From Campylobacteraceae bacterium (GTDB lineage Bacteria > Campylobacterota > Campylobacteria > Campylobacterales > Campylobacteraceae), in assembly GCA_031259875.1 (NCBI GenBank), contig JAIRKW010000128.1, forward strand, positions 1-16,172: a DNA stretch of 16,172 nucleotides, written 5' to 3'. Under the pieces are notes generated by a model, which saw nothing but the letters and a program-made list of their open reading frames with translations, was not told the DNA's origin and did not search any database. Position 1 is the stretch's first letter. Each line of letters begins with the position of its first letter. Position numbers and translations under genes: made by a program. Below are positions 1-6,918 of this stretch, one piece after another.

Positions 1-333
1 GACGCTCTTGCTTGTAGATTTGCGAGCAGAGTAAATGGATTTGACCAAATAGCGTTAATGAAACTGGATGTTTTAGATGGATTTGATAAAGTAAAAATCT
101 GCATTGCTTATGAAAGAGATGGCAAACGCTATACAACTTTGCCAGAAAATCTCGACGATATAAGACCTATTTATGAAGAATTGGATGGATGGGAAAGTGT
201 AAAGGGCATACGCTCTTATGATGAACTTCCCGATAATGCAAAAAAATATATCAAAAAGATTGAAGAGATTACGCAGACCAAAGTTGGTGTAATCTCCACT
301 GGCGCAGAGAGGCTTGATACGATAGTATTGTAA
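1..333 (+). CDS. purA: Adenylosuccinate synthetase, C-terminal part (truncated by window edge)
   Basis: The reading frame is open from base 1 and ends at TAA 331-333, giving the last 110 residues of a protein of normally about 420. PurA joins IMP and aspartate with GTP to give adenylosuccinate, the first committed step from IMP to AMP, in the cytoplasm. The visible part carries the family's C-terminal signatures: RVNGFDQIALMKLDVLDGFD, then a CIAYERDGKRY stretch, the GIRSYDELPDNAKKYI helix region and a terminal ISTGAERLDTI segment. The internal ATG at base 58 is not the start, because the homology continues upstream of it to the window edge. The N-terminal GTP-binding and catalytic residues are outside the window. 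A hairpin terminator follows directly, so purA ends its transcription unit here. Identification is by recalled family sequence and is secure. Confidence 0.95.
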   Translation, partial: DALACRFASRVNGFDQIALMKLDVLDGFDKVKICIAYERDGKRYTTLPENLDDIRPIYEELDGWESVKGIRSYDELPDNAKKYIKKIEEITQTKVGVISTGAERLDTIVL

Positions 334-340
334 CTTTTTT

Positions 341-369
341 CACTTCGTTTTGTTTGTCAAAGCGAAGTG
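341..369 (+). terminator. Intrinsic terminator after purA
   Basis: A 12-bp stem pairs CACTTCGTTTTG (341-352) with CAAAGCGAAGTG (358-369), with one G-T wobble and a 5-base loop. It begins 8 bases after the purA stop. The downstream tract is T-rich but interrupted (ATTTAATATTTTT), so efficiency on the + strand is probably moderate. It is the strongest hairpin I noticed in the window. Confidence 0.75.
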
Positions 370-960
370 ATTTAATATTTTTACTGCTTTAAATTTTACA
401 AATGAGATAATATCCTTCTTTTATAGTTTGATTATCCTGTTAATTTTATTAAAAATCAATAATTTTGAAATCTTTTAGATTAAGCGATATTCTTTGATTT
501 TATCAATTTTTGCAAAATGATGAATGCTTTAAGCACAGTTTTACTAAATGAATCAATTTAGCAATGCTGCAATTATAAAGTGCATATTTAAAAACAAAAA
601 GAGCTTTACATTAAGATTTATAAAAATATAGTTAATTAATATTTTAAATTCATTAAAATTGAATGCTGATACATAAGTCAATAAGAAATGATGGGGAAAA
701 TATGTACAGAAAAAAAGTTTTGCAAATGCATTGTGATTGGCTATCACCCAGTAGATAATAGTAATGCCTACAAAGAAAAAATTGTATTTGTCGGTGCACA
801 GAGCAAATACATCTGTAAAATATAGATATGCTTACTTGACCGAAAAAGCATTGGAAGAGAGTAAATATAAAATCAAATAGAAAAATTTTATTAACGAAAG
901 TTTTAAATCCGAGCCATTATCGTATGTGTTTTTCTTAGCTAAACATAATTTTACCTTTAT
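370..960. other. AT-rich gap without a convincing gene
   Basis: Between the purA terminator and the promoter of the DUF507 gene lie roughly 590 bases of very AT-rich sequence with frequent stops in all frames. I see no tRNA cloverleaf, no structured RNA I recognise, no inverted repeat pair typical of an insertion sequence and no long ORF. The only coding-like material is the pair of short overlapping + frames at 688-880, listed separately. The 64-codon minus-strand frame at 553-747 is low-complexity and looks like chance. Confidence 0.6.
688..880 (+). other. Two overlapping short frames, possible remnant of a small gene
   Basis: One frame runs from ATG 688 to TAG 825 (45 aa, containing VIGYHPVDNSN and KIVFVGAQSKY). 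A second, in the +1 frame, runs from ATG 764 to TAG 880 (38 aa, ending TSVKYRYAYLTEKALEESKY). Joining them by a +1 shift near bases 800-812 would give one continuous, compositionally ordinary protein of about 63 residues. This could be a decayed gene or two chance frames. Neither start has a good Shine-Dalgarno. I recognise no family. Confidence that this is meaningful is low. Confidence 0.2.
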
Positions 961-965
961 TAAGC

Positions 966-971
966 TACAAT
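966..971 (+). promoter_or_regulatory. Probable -10 box for the DUF507-carA operon
   Basis: TACAAT lies 25 bases upstream of the ATG at 997, preceded by T-rich sequence and no clear -35, as is usual for the main sigma factor in Campylobacterota. The same TACAATC core appears before rplM at 15301. A Shine-Dalgarno AAGG (987-990) follows, directly after a run of eight A. Confidence 0.5.
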
Positions 972-996
972 CACAAAAATAAAAAAAAGGTGATTT

Positions 997-1551
997 ATGA
1001 AGATAAGGTTACCGCATGCTCCTTATATTGCAAGTAAAATAGCTATAGATTTGCTAAATTGCGGATTTATAACACTCCAGAAAGGGTTGGAGCCGGTTAG
1101 TGAAATTGCTAAAGTCCTTATTGTTGAGGAGATAAGCAAAGAAGCAGCATTAGAGCAGAGGGTTGCCGAGATGCTTGATGAGAACAGTGAAGAGATGGAG
1201 TTTATGCAAATAGACCGCCGAAATATGTTTTGGCTTATTAAAAAAAAGCTTGCAAAAGATTATAAAGTTATACTATCATTTGAAGAGAGATATTCCGACC
1301 TTTCGCATCGTATTTTGAACAGTCTTCAAAAAGAGGCTCTTATAAAATATCAAGTTTCCGAAAACCGTGTTAAAAATATTATTTATAATGCTATTGAAGA
1401 GTATCTTAAAACTTATGAAAAAGCGCAGGATATAGTACTTGAGAGAATAGATAACTATAAGCGCAAATTGACTCCTGGAACCGAAGAGTACGACCTTGTA
1501 TTTGAGAGGCTGTATGAAGAGGAGTTGAGAAAAAGAGGCATGATAAAATGA
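997..1551 (+). CDS. DUF507 family protein
   Basis: This is a 184-residue protein of the DUF507 family, whose function is unknown; members are known from Campylobacterota and some other anaerobic or microaerophilic bacteria. It is highly charged, mostly helical by composition and lacks a signal peptide or membrane span, so it should be cytoplasmic. The opening MKIRLPHAPYIASKIAIDLL is characteristic. The two halves (about residues 11-90 and 102-184) look alike by eye: each has a short hydrophobic helix, then a [VI]EE[IY]-type helix rich in Glu and Arg, then a Lys/Arg-rich end, which suggests an internal duplication. The start is supported by AAGGTG six bases upstream. It is the first gene of its transcription unit and its TGA overlaps the carA ATG by four bases (ATGA), so the two are translationally coupled. 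That coupling need not mean a shared function. Confidence 0.85.
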   Translation: MKIRLPHAPYIASKIAIDLLNCGFITLQKGLEPVSEIAKVLIVEEISKEAALEQRVAEMLDENSEEMEFMQIDRRNMFWLIKKKLAKDYKVILSFEERYSDLSHRILNSLQKEALIKYQVSENRVKNIIYNAIEEYLKTYEKAQDIVLERIDNYKRKLTPGTEEYDLVFERLYEEELRKRGMIK

Positions 1552-2678
1552 ACCTGAAACCTGTCTGGATATATATAGAAAACGGTGTTTTTTTAGAATG
1601 TAAAAGTTTTGGAGCTGAGGGTACAAGAGTAGGCGAGATAGTCTTTAATACTTCAATGACCGGTTATCAGGAGATTATCACAGATCCAAGTTATGCTGGC
1701 CAGTTTATCGTTTTTACAATGCCTGAAATTGGTATAGTAGGCTGTAATGCCGACGATATGGAGAGTTCAAATGTACACGCTTCGGGTATTTTCATAAGAA
1801 ATCTTAATGATATCCCTTCAAATTTTAGAAGTCAAACGACGTTTTCGGAGTTTTTGAAAAAATATAACGGGTTTGGCATTTGCGATGTAGATACGCGTTT
1901 TTTGACAAAGATGATACGTAAAAGTGGACCTCAAATGATGATAGCTTCTACTAAAGAGAGCAGTAAAGAGGTCTTAAAAAATCTGCTTGCAAACTCTCCT
2001 AGAATCGAAGAGTTTGATTATATGCCTCAAGTCAGCACTAAAAAAAGCTATATACATGAAAATGGCGTTTGGGACGATAAGGAAATGGAGTATAAGAAAG
2101 CTTCACACGCTTTAAACAAAAAGGTTGTCGCATTTGATTTTGGCGTTAAGCGTAATATTCTAAATGAACTTTGCGAAGTCGGCATAAGTGTTGAAGTAGT
2201 ACCGTATAATACAAAGTCTGAGACAATTGTTAAAAGATTTGAAGAAGGCGATATACATGGAGTATTTTTATCAAATGGTCCGGGCGATCCGCTGATACTC
2301 AAAAACGAAGCTGAAGAATTGAAAAAACTCATCAAAGCTAAAATACCGATATTTGCTATCTGCTTGGGGCATCAATTGCTTTCAATAGCGCACGGATATG
2401 ATACTTATAAGTTAAAATTCGGACAGCACGGCGGTAATCATCCAGTACGCAATGAAAACAACAAAACTGTTGAGATAACCGCTCAAAACCATAATTATAG
2501 TGTTCCTGAAGAGATTTGTAAGATTGCGAAAATTACTCATATGAATCTTTTTGATAATACTATTGAGGGATTAGAGTATATAGATGAGCCGATATTTTCG
2601 ATACAGCACCATCCTGAAGCCAGCCCTGGACCGCACGAGAGCAAATATATATTTGCAGAGTTTGCGAAAAGAATATAA
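1548..2678 (+). CDS. carA: Carbamoyl-phosphate synthase small (glutaminase) subunit
   Basis: This 376-residue protein is the glutamine amidotransferase subunit of carbamoyl-phosphate synthase. It hydrolyses glutamine and passes ammonia to the CarB subunit, which makes carbamoyl phosphate for pyrimidines and arginine. The N-terminal CPSase small-chain domain (about residues 1-150) has the typical FNTSMTGYQEIITDPSY segment. The class I amidotransferase domain (about 190-376) shows LSNGPGDP (241-248), the nucleophile Cys272 in AICLGHQ, and the QHHPEASPGP motif with the other triad residues His355 and Glu357. Length is normal for the family. The start overlaps the DUF507 stop by four bases. carB is not adjacent. 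There is no sign of decay; key residues are all present. Confidence 0.97.
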   Translation: MNLKPVWIYIENGVFLECKSFGAEGTRVGEIVFNTSMTGYQEIITDPSYAGQFIVFTMPEIGIVGCNADDMESSNVHASGIFIRNLNDIPSNFRSQTTFSEFLKKYNGFGICDVDTRFLTKMIRKSGPQMMIASTKESSKEVLKNLLANSPRIEEFDYMPQVSTKKSYIHENGVWDDKEMEYKKASHALNKKVVAFDFGVKRNILNELCEVGISVEVVPYNTKSETIVKRFEEGDIHGVFLSNGPGDPLILKNEAEELKKLIKAKIPIFAICLGHQLLSIAHGYDTYKLKFGQHGGNHPVRNENNKTVEITAQNHNYSVPEEICKIAKITHMNLFDNTIEGLEYIDEPIFSIQHHPEASPGPHESKYIFAEFAKRI

Positions 2679-2686
2679 TTTATCTT

Positions 2687-3370
2687 ATGGACGCCATTAA
2701 TTTAGCGGCGATTATAAGTGCAGCTATTTTGGGAAGTTCTCATTGTATAGGTATGTGCGGTGGGTTTGTGATTGCGCTTGGAAGCAGTAAAATAGATAAA
2801 ACAGCCATTCTCTCCAAGCAAAGTATCTATTATATTACATATCATTTAGGGCGTATAAGTTCTTATGCTTTAATGGGAGCATTTTGTGGTGCACTTGGAA
2901 AAGCGTTCTCATTTTCGTTAAAAGCGCAGGGACTTTTACTTTTTATTGTTGGTATTTTGATGGTATTAATGGGGTTGTCGCTTGCAGGCTTTATACGTTT
3001 TTTGACATCCATAGAGAGTGGTATTTTACTAAAACCTTGCATTAGAAAAATCTATAATTTTCTTATCTCTTCAAAGAACTTTGCAAGTTTTTATTTTTTA
3101 GGCGTTTTTAATGGTTTTATTCCGTGCGGGCTTGTCTATTTTTTCCTCTCTTCGGCAGTAGCGAGCGGTTCTGTTTTTTGGGGAAGTATAATCATGATAA
3201 TTTTTGGACTTTGTACGCTGCCCGTACTTCTTGCTGTTGGTTTAACGGCCGGATTTTTTACAAAAATAGAACGAATAAAGAGTATAATGATAAAAATATC
3301 CGGCGCTGTTATTGTACTGTATGGCATATATATGTCATATTGCGGTTATTTGATTGTAATAAAAAGGTAA
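2687..3370 (+). CDS. DsbD_2/TauE-SafE-like membrane protein with cysteine motifs (possible metal or redox transporter)
   Basis: This 227-residue integral membrane protein has about six hydrophobic segments (near residues 4-20, 55-75, 80-103, 133-158, 165-190 and 200-222). It belongs to the group usually labelled 'sulfite exporter TauE/SafE family' or DsbD_2/UreH-like transmembrane domain. Two hallmarks are visible: GSSHCIGMCGG (residues 16-26, with His19, Cys20, Met23 and Cys24) in the first helix, and NGFIPCGLVY (142-151, with Cys147) in the fourth; YHLGRISSY at 52-60 is also conserved. Relatives are often found with cbb3 oxidase maturation genes, and the Cys/Met/His pattern would suit copper handling or thiol relay, but no substrate can be read from the sequence. 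It starts 8 bases after carA without a strong Shine-Dalgarno and ends 3 bases before the kinase gene, so it is in the same operon. The name 'sulfite exporter' should not be taken literally. Confidence 0.8.
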   Translation: MDAINLAAIISAAILGSSHCIGMCGGFVIALGSSKIDKTAILSKQSIYYITYHLGRISSYALMGAFCGALGKAFSFSLKAQGLLLFIVGILMVLMGLSLAGFIRFLTSIESGILLKPCIRKIYNFLISSKNFASFYFLGVFNGFIPCGLVYFFLSSAVASGSVFWGSIIMIIFGLCTLPVLLAVGLTAGFFTKIERIKSIMIKISGAVIVLYGIYMSYCGYLIVIKR

Positions 3371-3373
3371 AAT

Positions 3374-4594
3374 GTGGGGCAAGAGTTAAGTCAATACAAA
3401 AAAGCGATAGAGCAAAGCAATATTGTATCAAAAACAGATATAGACGGCATTATTACTTTTGTGAATGATGAATTTTGTAAAATCAGCGGTTACGGTAAAG
3501 AGGAGCTTATCGGCAAAAATCATAATATTGTGCGTCATCCAGATGTGCCCAAATCTGATTTCAAACTTCTTTGGGATACTATTTTAAGTAAAAAGACATT
3601 CAAAACTACAGCGAAAAATATGTCAAAAAATGGTTCGACATTTTATGTGAACACAACTATTGCCCCCATATTGGATAAAAACGGCGATATACAGGAGTTT
3701 ATTGCGATTAGATACGATGTTACAAGTAATGTAATGCTAACGGAAGCTTTAAAAAACAAAGAGGAAGAGTTGAGTCTTTTGAATTCTATGCTTGAAAAAA
3801 GGATTCAAGAGCAGACGAGAAAGCTTAGAATGCTTAATCAGGATCTTGAAAAGCGTATTGCCGAAGAAGCTGAAAAGAACCGCGAAAAAGACAGGATGAT
3901 GTTTCAGCAGGCGCGTTTAGCAGCGATGGGTGAAACGATAGGTAATATAGCGCATCAATGGCGTCAGCCGTTATCCGAACTTGGCATAATAATGTTTACA
4001 ATGAAAAAATACTCTTTGGACAGCAATAAAAAAGATATACAAAAGCAGTATGAGCATGCCAAAAAGGTGATTGCAAGAATGTCTAAAACAATAGAGGATT
4101 TTAGGAACTTCTTCAGTCCTGCCAAGAGTAAAGACAATTTTTTTGTAAAAGATGTGATAGATGAGGTATTCTCTATTTTAGAAGGTTCTTTAAGCAAAGC
4201 AGCCATTAATGTAAAAATAGAAATAGATGAAAGCATCATGGCTTACGGCTATAAAAATGAATTATCTCAGGCAATACTTAATATTGTAAGTAATGCTAAA
4301 GATGCTTTGTTGGATAAGTCTGCAGACGAAAGAGAATTAAAAATCAGCTCCAAATATGAGAATGGTTTTGTACTGATAAGTATTGCCGATAATGCCGGCG
4401 GTATAGACAACGAAGTTATAGACAAAATATTTGAGCCGTATTTTACAACAAAGCATGCGAGTTCCGGTACGGGACTTGGTTTATATATAGTAAAAATGAT
4501 AATAGAAAACAGTATGAACGGTACGGTGCGCGTCAAAAACCAAGACGCTGGTGCCGACTTTATCATCAAAATACCTATCCAAGGAGGACAGTAA
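3374..4594 (+). CDS. PAS-domain sensor histidine kinase (GTG start)
   Basis: This is a 406-residue kinase without obvious membrane spans, so probably cytoplasmic. A PAS domain occupies about residues 8-120 and has the Aer-like pattern FVNDEFCKISGYGKEELIGK followed by HNIVRHPDVP, a subtype that in relatives binds flavin or heme and senses redox or oxygen; the ligand here is unknown. A coiled-coil-like linker (about 122-178) leads to the H-box GNIAHQWRQPL with phospho-acceptor His194. The ATPase domain shows the N-box NIVSNAKDA (303-311), DNAGG (339-343), FEPYFTTK (353-360) and GTGLGL (365-370), so it looks active. The start must be GTG 3374: the ATG at 3372 hits a stop after five codons, and AAGG (3364-3367) is well placed for the GTG. 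Its TAA shares a base with the ATG of the response regulator, its evident partner. Position just upstream of the cbb3 operon hints at oxygen-linked control, which is inference. Confidence 0.92.
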   Translation: MGQELSQYKKAIEQSNIVSKTDIDGIITFVNDEFCKISGYGKEELIGKNHNIVRHPDVPKSDFKLLWDTILSKKTFKTTAKNMSKNGSTFYVNTTIAPILDKNGDIQEFIAIRYDVTSNVMLTEALKNKEEELSLLNSMLEKRIQEQTRKLRMLNQDLEKRIAEEAEKNREKDRMMFQQARLAAMGETIGNIAHQWRQPLSELGIIMFTMKKYSLDSNKKDIQKQYEHAKKVIARMSKTIEDFRNFFSPAKSKDNFFVKDVIDEVFSILEGSLSKAAINVKIEIDESIMAYGYKNELSQAILNIVSNAKDALLDKSADERELKISSKYENGFVLISIADNAGGIDNEVIDKIFEPYFTTKHASSGTGLGLYIVKMIIENSMNGTVRVKNQDAGADFIIKIPIQGGQ

Positions 4595-5271
4595 TGGTAC
4601 AGGGCGCACTTAAAACGGTAACCGCTCTATATGTGGAGGATGAGGCTAATATACGAAAAACATTGGCTAATGCTATAGAGGATGAATTTAAACTCTTTTT
4701 TACTGCAGGAGACGGCAGTGAAGGTTTAAAAAAGTTTAAAAAATATAAGCCTGATATTGTAATAACCGACCTATTAATGCCCGTCAAAGACGGACTCTCT
4801 TTGGCGCGCGATATCAAAGCTATGTCAAAAGATACGCTTGTTATCGTATTAAGCGCATTTAGCGAAAAAGAGAAGCTTCTGGGGGCTATTGATGCAGGCG
4901 TGGATAAATATATCATTAAGCCTGTATATCCTGATGAACTTTTATCGTTGATTGTGAAATTGGCTCAGCAAAAGTTTGCCGTTAATAATATGATAGAGTT
5001 TGGAGGCGGTTATCAGTTTGATAAAGCTAAAAAAGCATTGGTAAAAGACGGTGAAACGATAATTTTGACAAAAAAAGAGATTGCTTTTATCTCATTTTTG
5101 GCGAATAGTACGGATTATTTTGCACCGCATGAAGATATAAAACGGTGCGTGTGGTCGGAAAATACGAGCGATGCGGCAATTAGAACGTTTGTTAAAAGGA
5201 TTAGAAATAAAACAGATAAAAATTTTATAAGAAATATACCAACTTTGGGATATAAAATTTTTGTTGAATAG
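4594..5271 (+). CDS. OmpR/PhoB-type response regulator
   Basis: This 225-residue protein has a receiver domain (about residues 8-125) and a winged-helix DNA-binding domain (about 135-225). Acidic residues Glu15-Asp16, phosphorylated Asp59 in IVITDLLMP, Ser87 in the switch position and Lys109 in IIKP are all present. The effector domain ends with the family pattern AAIRTFVKRIRNK and IPTLGYKI. It should be phosphorylated by the kinase encoded directly upstream: the genes overlap by one base (TAATG), and a strong AAGGAGG (4581-4587) lies six bases before the start. It ends the operon; the next gene, ccoN, lies about 170 bases on behind its own promoter. Members of this family usually bind direct repeats about 10-11 bp apart, and a candidate lies at 5331-5361. 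Confidence 0.93.
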   Translation: MVQGALKTVTALYVEDEANIRKTLANAIEDEFKLFFTAGDGSEGLKKFKKYKPDIVITDLLMPVKDGLSLARDIKAMSKDTLVIVLSAFSEKEKLLGAIDAGVDKYIIKPVYPDELLSLIVKLAQQKFAVNNMIEFGGGYQFDKAKKALVKDGETIILTKKEIAFISFLANSTDYFAPHEDIKRCVWSENTSDAAIRTFVKRIRNKTDKNFIRNIPTLGYKIFVE

Positions 5272-5282
5272 TCTATAAGTGT

Positions 5283-5305
5283 AAATGCCCTAAAAATGGG
5301 GATTT
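5283..5305 (+). terminator. Weak stem-loop after the response regulator
   Basis: AAATGCCC (5283-5290) pairs with GGGGATTT (5298-5305) around a 7-base loop, with one G-G mismatch. It starts 12 bases after the stop and is followed only by TGTT, so termination would be partial at best. Read-through into the cco operon cannot be excluded. Confidence 0.3.
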
Positions 5306-5330
5306 TGTTAAACTTATGCAATTGGTTATT

Positions 5331-5361
5331 TTATTTAAGATATAGTTAATCTTATTAAGCT
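5331..5361 (+). promoter_or_regulatory. Candidate regulator-binding boxes upstream of ccoN
   Basis: Three TTAA(G/T) boxes start at 5335, 5346 and 5355, spaced 11 and 9 bases, about one helical turn each. The same stretch contains a perfect 6-bp inverted repeat, TAAGAT (5336-5341) and ATCTTA (5349-5354), with a 7-base spacer. The array is centred some 40 bases upstream of the -10 box, a place where activators commonly bind. The response regulator encoded just upstream is an obvious candidate, but AT-rich sequence yields such patterns by chance. Confidence 0.35.
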
Positions 5362-5387
5362 TGGTTGTATCTTGAATGTAATATAAT
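5361..5387 (+). promoter_or_regulatory. Promoter of the cbb3 oxidase operon
   Basis: A consensus -10 TATAAT lies at 5382-5387, with TGTAA directly before it. A weak -35-like TTGGTT is at 5361-5366, 15 bases upstream; Campylobacterota promoters often lack a true -35. Transcription would start near 5394, giving a leader of about 45 bases before the ATG at 5441. Confidence 0.65.
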
Positions 5388-5393
5388 CACTCG

Positions 5394-5417
5394 TTATGTG
5401 ATGTTTTTGTGACATAA
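5394..5417 (+). promoter_or_regulatory. Repeat-containing leader element of ccoN
   Basis: TTATGT (5394-5399) and ACATAA (5412-5417) form a 6-bp inverted repeat, and TGTGA occurs twice (5397-5401 and 5408-5412), 11 bases apart. The element sits at or just after the predicted transcription start, so it could be an operator that blocks initiation, or a small leader hairpin. It resembles half-sites of the CRP/FNR superfamily but lacks the usual TGTGA-N6-TCACA symmetry. Confidence 0.25.
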
Positions 5418-5428
5418 AAAATTTCATT

Positions 5429-5434
5429 AGGAGG
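5429..5434 (+). promoter_or_regulatory. Strong ribosome binding site deciding the ccoN start
   Basis: A perfect AGGAGG sits six bases before ATG 5441. The in-frame TTG at 5438 would be only three bases away, so ATG 5441 is the likely start. Confidence 0.85.
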
Positions 5435-5440
5435 AATTTG

Positions 5441-6907
5441 ATGCAGGCTACGAATGCATTGAACTACGACTATTCGGTTGCCAAGCTATTCACCTTTGCT
5501 GCCATATTATTTGGTATTATAGGTATGGTCTTGGGTGTTGTGATTGCCTTGCAAATGGCCTTTCCTGATTTGAATTACCTACTCGGCGAGTATGGCACAT
5601 TCAGCAGGCTAAGAATTCTGCATACATCCGGAGTTATCTTCGGTTTTATGTTAAGCGGAATTTTCGCAACGTGGTACTATGTTGGACAACGCGTACTCAA
5701 AGTCTCTTTGGCTGAGTCGCCGTTCCTTTTGTTTATTGGCAAGCTGCATTTTTGGGTATATTTCTTACTCATATTGGTTGCGGTTGTAAATCTATTTCTT
5801 GGCATATCTACGGGAAAAGAGTATGCTGAATTAGAGTGGCCTTTGGATTTGGTAGTAGTTGTCTTTTGGGTGCTATGGGGAATTAGCATATTTGGACTTA
5901 TAGGCATAAGACGCGAAAAAGCACTCTATATCTCCATATGGTACTATATAGCTACATTCTTAGGTATAGCTATGCTGTATCTATTCAACAATATGGCTAT
6001 TCCTACATTTTTTGTAGCTGGAATTGGAGATTGGTGGCATTCTGTTTCCATGTATTCTGGCGCCAATGATGCTATGGTACAATGGTGGTACGGACACAAT
6101 GCTGTTGCATTTGTATTTACTGTTGGTATTATCGCTCAACTTTACTATTTCTTGCCGAAAGAGTCAGGTCAGGCAGTCTACTCATACAAACTTTCACTAT
6201 TCGCTTTCTGGGGATTGATGTTTGTTTATTTATGGGCAGGCGGACACCACTTGTTGTATCAAACAGTTCCTGATTGGTTGCAGACAATGGGTTCAATCTT
6301 CTCGGTAGTTCTAATCTTGCCTTCTTGGGGTAGTGCGGTCAATATCCTCCTAACTATGAAAGGCGAATGGGATCAGTTAAAAACAAGTCCGCTTATCAAA
6401 TTTATGATAATTGCTTCAACTTTCTATATGTTTTCTACTCTTGAAGGTCCTATCCTCTCTATCAAGTCTGTAAATGCATTGGCACACTTTACTGATTGGG
6501 TTCCCGGACACGTTCACGACGGTACGCTTGGATGGGTTGGCTTTATGACTATGGCGTCAATCTACCATATGGTTCCAAGATTCGTCAAGAAAGAGCTTTA
6601 CAGCAGAAAACTGATGGAAGCACAATTCTGGATTCAAACAACCGGTATTGTTTTATTCTTTGCAAGTATGTGGATAGCCGGTATTTCACAGGGTATGATG
6701 TGGAGAGCAACAGATGCTTACGGCAGCCTTGCTAACTCATTTATCGACACTGTCAATGTATTGTATCCTTACTATGTTGTCCGCGCAGTCGGCGGAGCGC
6801 TTTATGTAATCGGATTCTTTATATTCGTTTACAATGTCGTTAAAACTATTACTGCAGGCAGAGCACTTGAGAAAGAACCTCAAAGCGCTTCACCTATGGC
6901 AGCGTAA
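5441..6907 (+). CDS. ccoN: cbb3-type cytochrome c oxidase subunit I
   Basis: This is a 488-residue catalytic subunit of the high-affinity cbb3 oxidase. It reduces O2 to water at a heme b3-CuB centre in the cytoplasmic membrane, with about twelve hydrophobic segments. By matching spacing to the Pseudomonas enzyme, the low-spin heme b ligands are His61 (RILHTSG) and His359, the heme b3 ligand is His357 (VPGHVHDG), and the CuB ligands are His219 (WWYGHN), His269 and His270 (AGGHH), with Tyr263 the expected cross-linked tyrosine. All are present, so the enzyme should be active. A fixed Shine-Dalgarno selects ATG 5441 over TTG 5438. It is the first gene of the operon and is followed 11 bases later by ccoO. 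The C-terminal tail after the last span is short and polar. Confidence 0.98.
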   Translation: MQATNALNYDYSVAKLFTFAAILFGIIGMVLGVVIALQMAFPDLNYLLGEYGTFSRLRILHTSGVIFGFMLSGIFATWYYVGQRVLKVSLAESPFLLFIGKLHFWVYFLLILVAVVNLFLGISTGKEYAELEWPLDLVVVVFWVLWGISIFGLIGIRREKALYISIWYYIATFLGIAMLYLFNNMAIPTFFVAGIGDWWHSVSMYSGANDAMVQWWYGHNAVAFVFTVGIIAQLYYFLPKESGQAVYSYKLSLFAFWGLMFVYLWAGGHHLLYQTVPDWLQTMGSIFSVVLILPSWGSAVNILLTMKGEWDQLKTSPLIKFMIIASTFYMFSTLEGPILSIKSVNALAHFTDWVPGHVHDGTLGWVGFMTMASIYHMVPRFVKKELYSRKLMEAQFWIQTTGIVLFFASMWIAGISQGMMWRATDAYGSLANSFIDTVNVLYPYYVVRAVGGALYVIGFFIFVYNVVKTITAGRALEKEPQSASPMAA

Positions 6908-6918
6908 AGGAGGCAATG

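Noticed and set aside
553..747. 64-codon minus-strand frame in the purA-DUF507 gap
   Set aside because: The product is low-complexity Phe/Asn/Ile-rich sequence expected from reading AT-rich DNA, with no ribosome site and no family resemblance.
981..988. A8 run before the DUF507 gene, and A8 or T8 runs inside genes at 1240, 13035 and 13655
   Set aside because: Such runs are frequent in AT-rich genomes; frames continue normally through them and nothing suggests programmed slippage, unlike the isolated G8 tract.
3124..3468. 114-codon + frame spanning the end of the membrane protein gene and the start of the kinase gene
   Set aside because: It lies in another frame over two well-supported genes and its product is Arg/Cys/Tyr-rich noise.
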